In this document: positions 5,852-7,377 of the stretch, piece after piece | Numbering within the stretch: position 1 is the stretch's first letter | Layout of the letters: each line of letters opens with the position of its first letter | Origin: Clostridia bacterium | GTDB lineage: Bacteria; Bacillota_A; Clostridia; Oscillospirales; CAG-272 | Direction of reading: 5' to 3' | Length of the DNA: 7,377 nt | NCBI GenBank assembly: GCA_017454075.1 | Contig: JAFTDQ010000068.1 | Span: 1 to 7,377 of the forward strand | The notes under the pieces: generated by a model | Seen by the model: only the letters and a program-made list of their open reading frames with translations | The model's database searches: none | What the model was told of the DNA's origin: nothing | Translations under genes and position numbers: made by a program

Positions 5852-7377
5852 CAGAAAACCCAATATCGACCAGGAGAATGCGATAAACTCGACCGATTCC
5901 GACATTCTCGTATCTGCCTCCGCGGGGACGGGGAAGACCGACGTGCTTGTCGGAAGGATCATGAGACTTCTCGGCGATGCGATCAGTGACGATACCCGCC
6001 CGGACATCGACGATTTTCTTATCGTGACGTTTACGGTCGCCGCCACCGCCGAGATGCGGGGGAGGATCGAGGAAGCGATAAACGAGCGCGTCCTCTCCGA
6101 CGCGGAAAACAGAAGATTCTGGAAAGATCAGAAACGAAAACTCGCCTCTGCCGCCATCAGGACCATCGACGGCTTCTGTCTTGACGTTCTGAAATCGGAT
6201 TTCATACGGGCGGGTCTGACGCCCGGCGTCAAAACAGCCGAGGCGAGCGAGATAAAGCCGCTCAGGCGGAGGATATTCGACGACGTCCTGAGAGAGATCG
6301 GTCCGGAAGACGCGGGATTCGCGATCGAGTGTCTGTCCGACGGGAAAACCGATTTTTATGAGACCGCCAACAGGACGTACGACAGTATCATGATACGAAA
6401 AGAGGGGCTCGGAGTATTCGACGCCACGCTTGACGAGCTTAAAAAAGCTCAGAGAGTCGGGCTTCTCGGCACGGTCTGGGGGAAAGACTACCTCAGATCT
6501 CGCAAAAACGACTTTGATTTTTTCGCGGACGCCTTTTCAGGGCTTCTCGGCGAGGCGGAACAGATCCCCGGGTGCGGCAAGGTCGTCGCTCATTTCGAAA
6601 AAATGCGCGAAAGAGCCGAACGGCTTTCGGAACTTTGCGGCCGGTATCCCGGGGGAGACATGCGGGCAGAGGACGCGAGGACAGAGGCGGATATAATAAT
6701 AAAATCGACACAATCGGATTTCCCGGGCAGGGATGATGCGGCCAAAAAGAATTATCCCAAAGGCGAGGAGCCGAGAAATACCGTCGAGGAACTCAAAAAA
6801 CAGTTCAAAAATGATTGCGACAGCTTTACGGGCGACCTGACGCTCGCCGCAGAAAACGAAAGCGGCGACACGCTTTCTTCCTGCGTTTCGCTTTTCGGCA
6901 TCCTGAAAAAAATCTTTACAGGATTTGACGAGAAGTTCCGCGCCGAGAAAAACTCGAGGGGGATTCTCGAATTTTCGGATATGCAGCGTATGGTTTACGA
7001 TATGCTGAGGAGAGACAGCGACGCGGCAAAGAACGTCGCTGCCAGATACCGCGCCATGTTTATCGACGAGTATCAGGACGTCTCTCCGATCCAGGACGGC
7101 ATTTTCACCCTTATCAGGGAGGCGGGCTCGACGAGATTCATGGTCGGCGACGCCAAGCAGTGCATCTACGCGTTCCGCGGGTCTGATCCGGAGATATTCA
7201 ACGCGTACAGAAAAAAAGACGGCATCAGGAAAGAATATCTTAAAATCAATTACAGAAGCGTCGGCAGCATACTGTATTTCACGAACAGGGTGAGCGGCGC
7301 CCAACTGTCGCTTTGCCCCGGGACCGATTACGTAAAAGAAGAGGACGATCTTATAAAATACGAGCAAAAAGGAGACG
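5844..7377 (+). CDS. addA: ATP-dependent helicase/nuclease subunit A (AddA), 3' end beyond the window
   Basis: AddA is the UvrD/RecB-like motor and nuclease subunit that works with AddB. The frame is open without a stop for 511 codons to the window edge; the family is about 1,200 residues, so roughly the first 40% is seen and the C-terminal nuclease is not. Superfamily 1 helicase motifs appear in order: NIDQENAI (Q motif region, 7-14), Walker A SASAGTGKT (24-32, K31), TFTVAATAEM (62-71, motif Ia), ILEFSDM ahead of motif II, DEYQD (408-412, motif II), GDAKQCIYAFRG (435-446, motif III) and NYRS (469-472, motif IV). Variants from the common pattern are TIDGFC (107-112) where TIHSFC is usual, and QCIYAFR where QSIYRFR is usual. 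ATG 5844 is set by AAGGAGGA 7 nt upstream. Loss of a functional partner through the addB frame change would leave AddA without its complex. Confidence 0.95.
   Translation, partial: MSDRKPNIDQENAINSTDSDILVSASAGTGKTDVLVGRIMRLLGDAISDDTRPDIDDFLIVTFTVAATAEMRGRIEEAINERVLSDAENRRFWKDQKRKLASAAIRTIDGFCLDVLKSDFIRAGLTPGVKTAEASEIKPLRRRIFDDVLREIGPEDAGFAIECLSDGKTDFYETANRTYDSIMIRKEGLGVFDATLDELKKAQRVGLLGTVWGKDYLRSRKNDFDFFADAFSGLLGEAEQIPGCGKVVAHFEKMRERAERLSELCGRYPGGDMRAEDARTEADIIIKSTQSDFPGRDDAAKKNYPKGEEPRNTVEELKKQFKNDCDSFTGDLTLAAENESGDTLSSCVSLFGILKKIFTGFDEKFRAEKNSRGILEFSDMQRMVYDMLRRDSDAAKNVAARYRAMFIDEYQDVSPIQDGIFTLIREAGSTRFMVGDAKQCIYAFRGSDPEIFNAYRKKDGIRKEYLKINYRSVGSILYFTNRVSGAQLSLCPGTDYVKEEDDLIKYEQKGD

Noticed and set aside
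6537..7367. Minus-strand open frame of 276 codons
   Set aside because: It is antisense to AddA helicase motifs II to IV, which are certain. The hydrophobic start MLVFYKIVLFFYV is a by-product of AddA codons.
1..7377. CRISPR array, tRNA, rRNA, insertion-sequence ends or attachment sites
   Set aside because: I saw no spaced repeats, cloverleaf or rRNA-like sequence, transposase or long terminal inverted repeats anywhere in the window.

Overview
The window looks like chromosomal DNA of an uncultured Clostridia-type Firmicute. The evidence is an AddA/AddB recombination nuclease with the AddB iron-sulfur cysteines, a Mini-ribonuclease III (a Firmicutes and cyanobacterial family), strong AGGAGG-type ribosome binding sites, and a consensus sigma-A promoter. 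It falls into two halves by eye: bases 1 to about 1930 are accessory DNA of mixed and often AT-rich composition, and bases 2060 to 7377 are a GC-rich housekeeping operon.

Accessory half (1-1930). A predicted lipoprotein of unknown function (60-1028) runs directly into a short orphan protein tail (1009-1110) that has lost its 5' gene. Two bases after that tail's stop codon, a strong ribosome binding site starts an AT-rich gene for a 90-residue protein with two CxxC pairs (1124-1396), placed where the immunity gene of a polymorphic toxin would sit. It is followed by a decayed, frame-broken approach to an Rhs core (about 1399-1490) and then a well-conserved Rhs core end with a C-terminal tip (1465-2055). 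I read this as the remains of an Rhs-type polymorphic-toxin array: displaced toxin tips, probable immunity genes and fragments of core. The toxin activities themselves cannot be identified.

Boundary (1933-2030). A strong intrinsic terminator and then a promoter with perfect -35 and -10 boxes separated by 17 bp insulate the housekeeping operon. The Rhs-tip frame has lost its own stop and reads through both, so its last 40 or so residues are not native.

Housekeeping half (2060-7377). mrnC (Mini-RNase III, 23S rRNA maturation), addB and addA overlap end to start (11 nt and 8 nt) and form one operon. AddA and AddB make the Firmicutes counterpart of RecBCD, which resects double-strand breaks for recombination. 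addB carries a single frame change between about 5153 and 5200, in the nuclease domain. The family motifs on both sides are intact and correctly spaced, so it is either a very recent lesion or a sequencing error. addA is cut by the window edge after 511 codons and shows its helicase motifs up to NYRS. The operon arrangement and the Rhs debris are the notable points; I see no clear evidence of a wholly new system.
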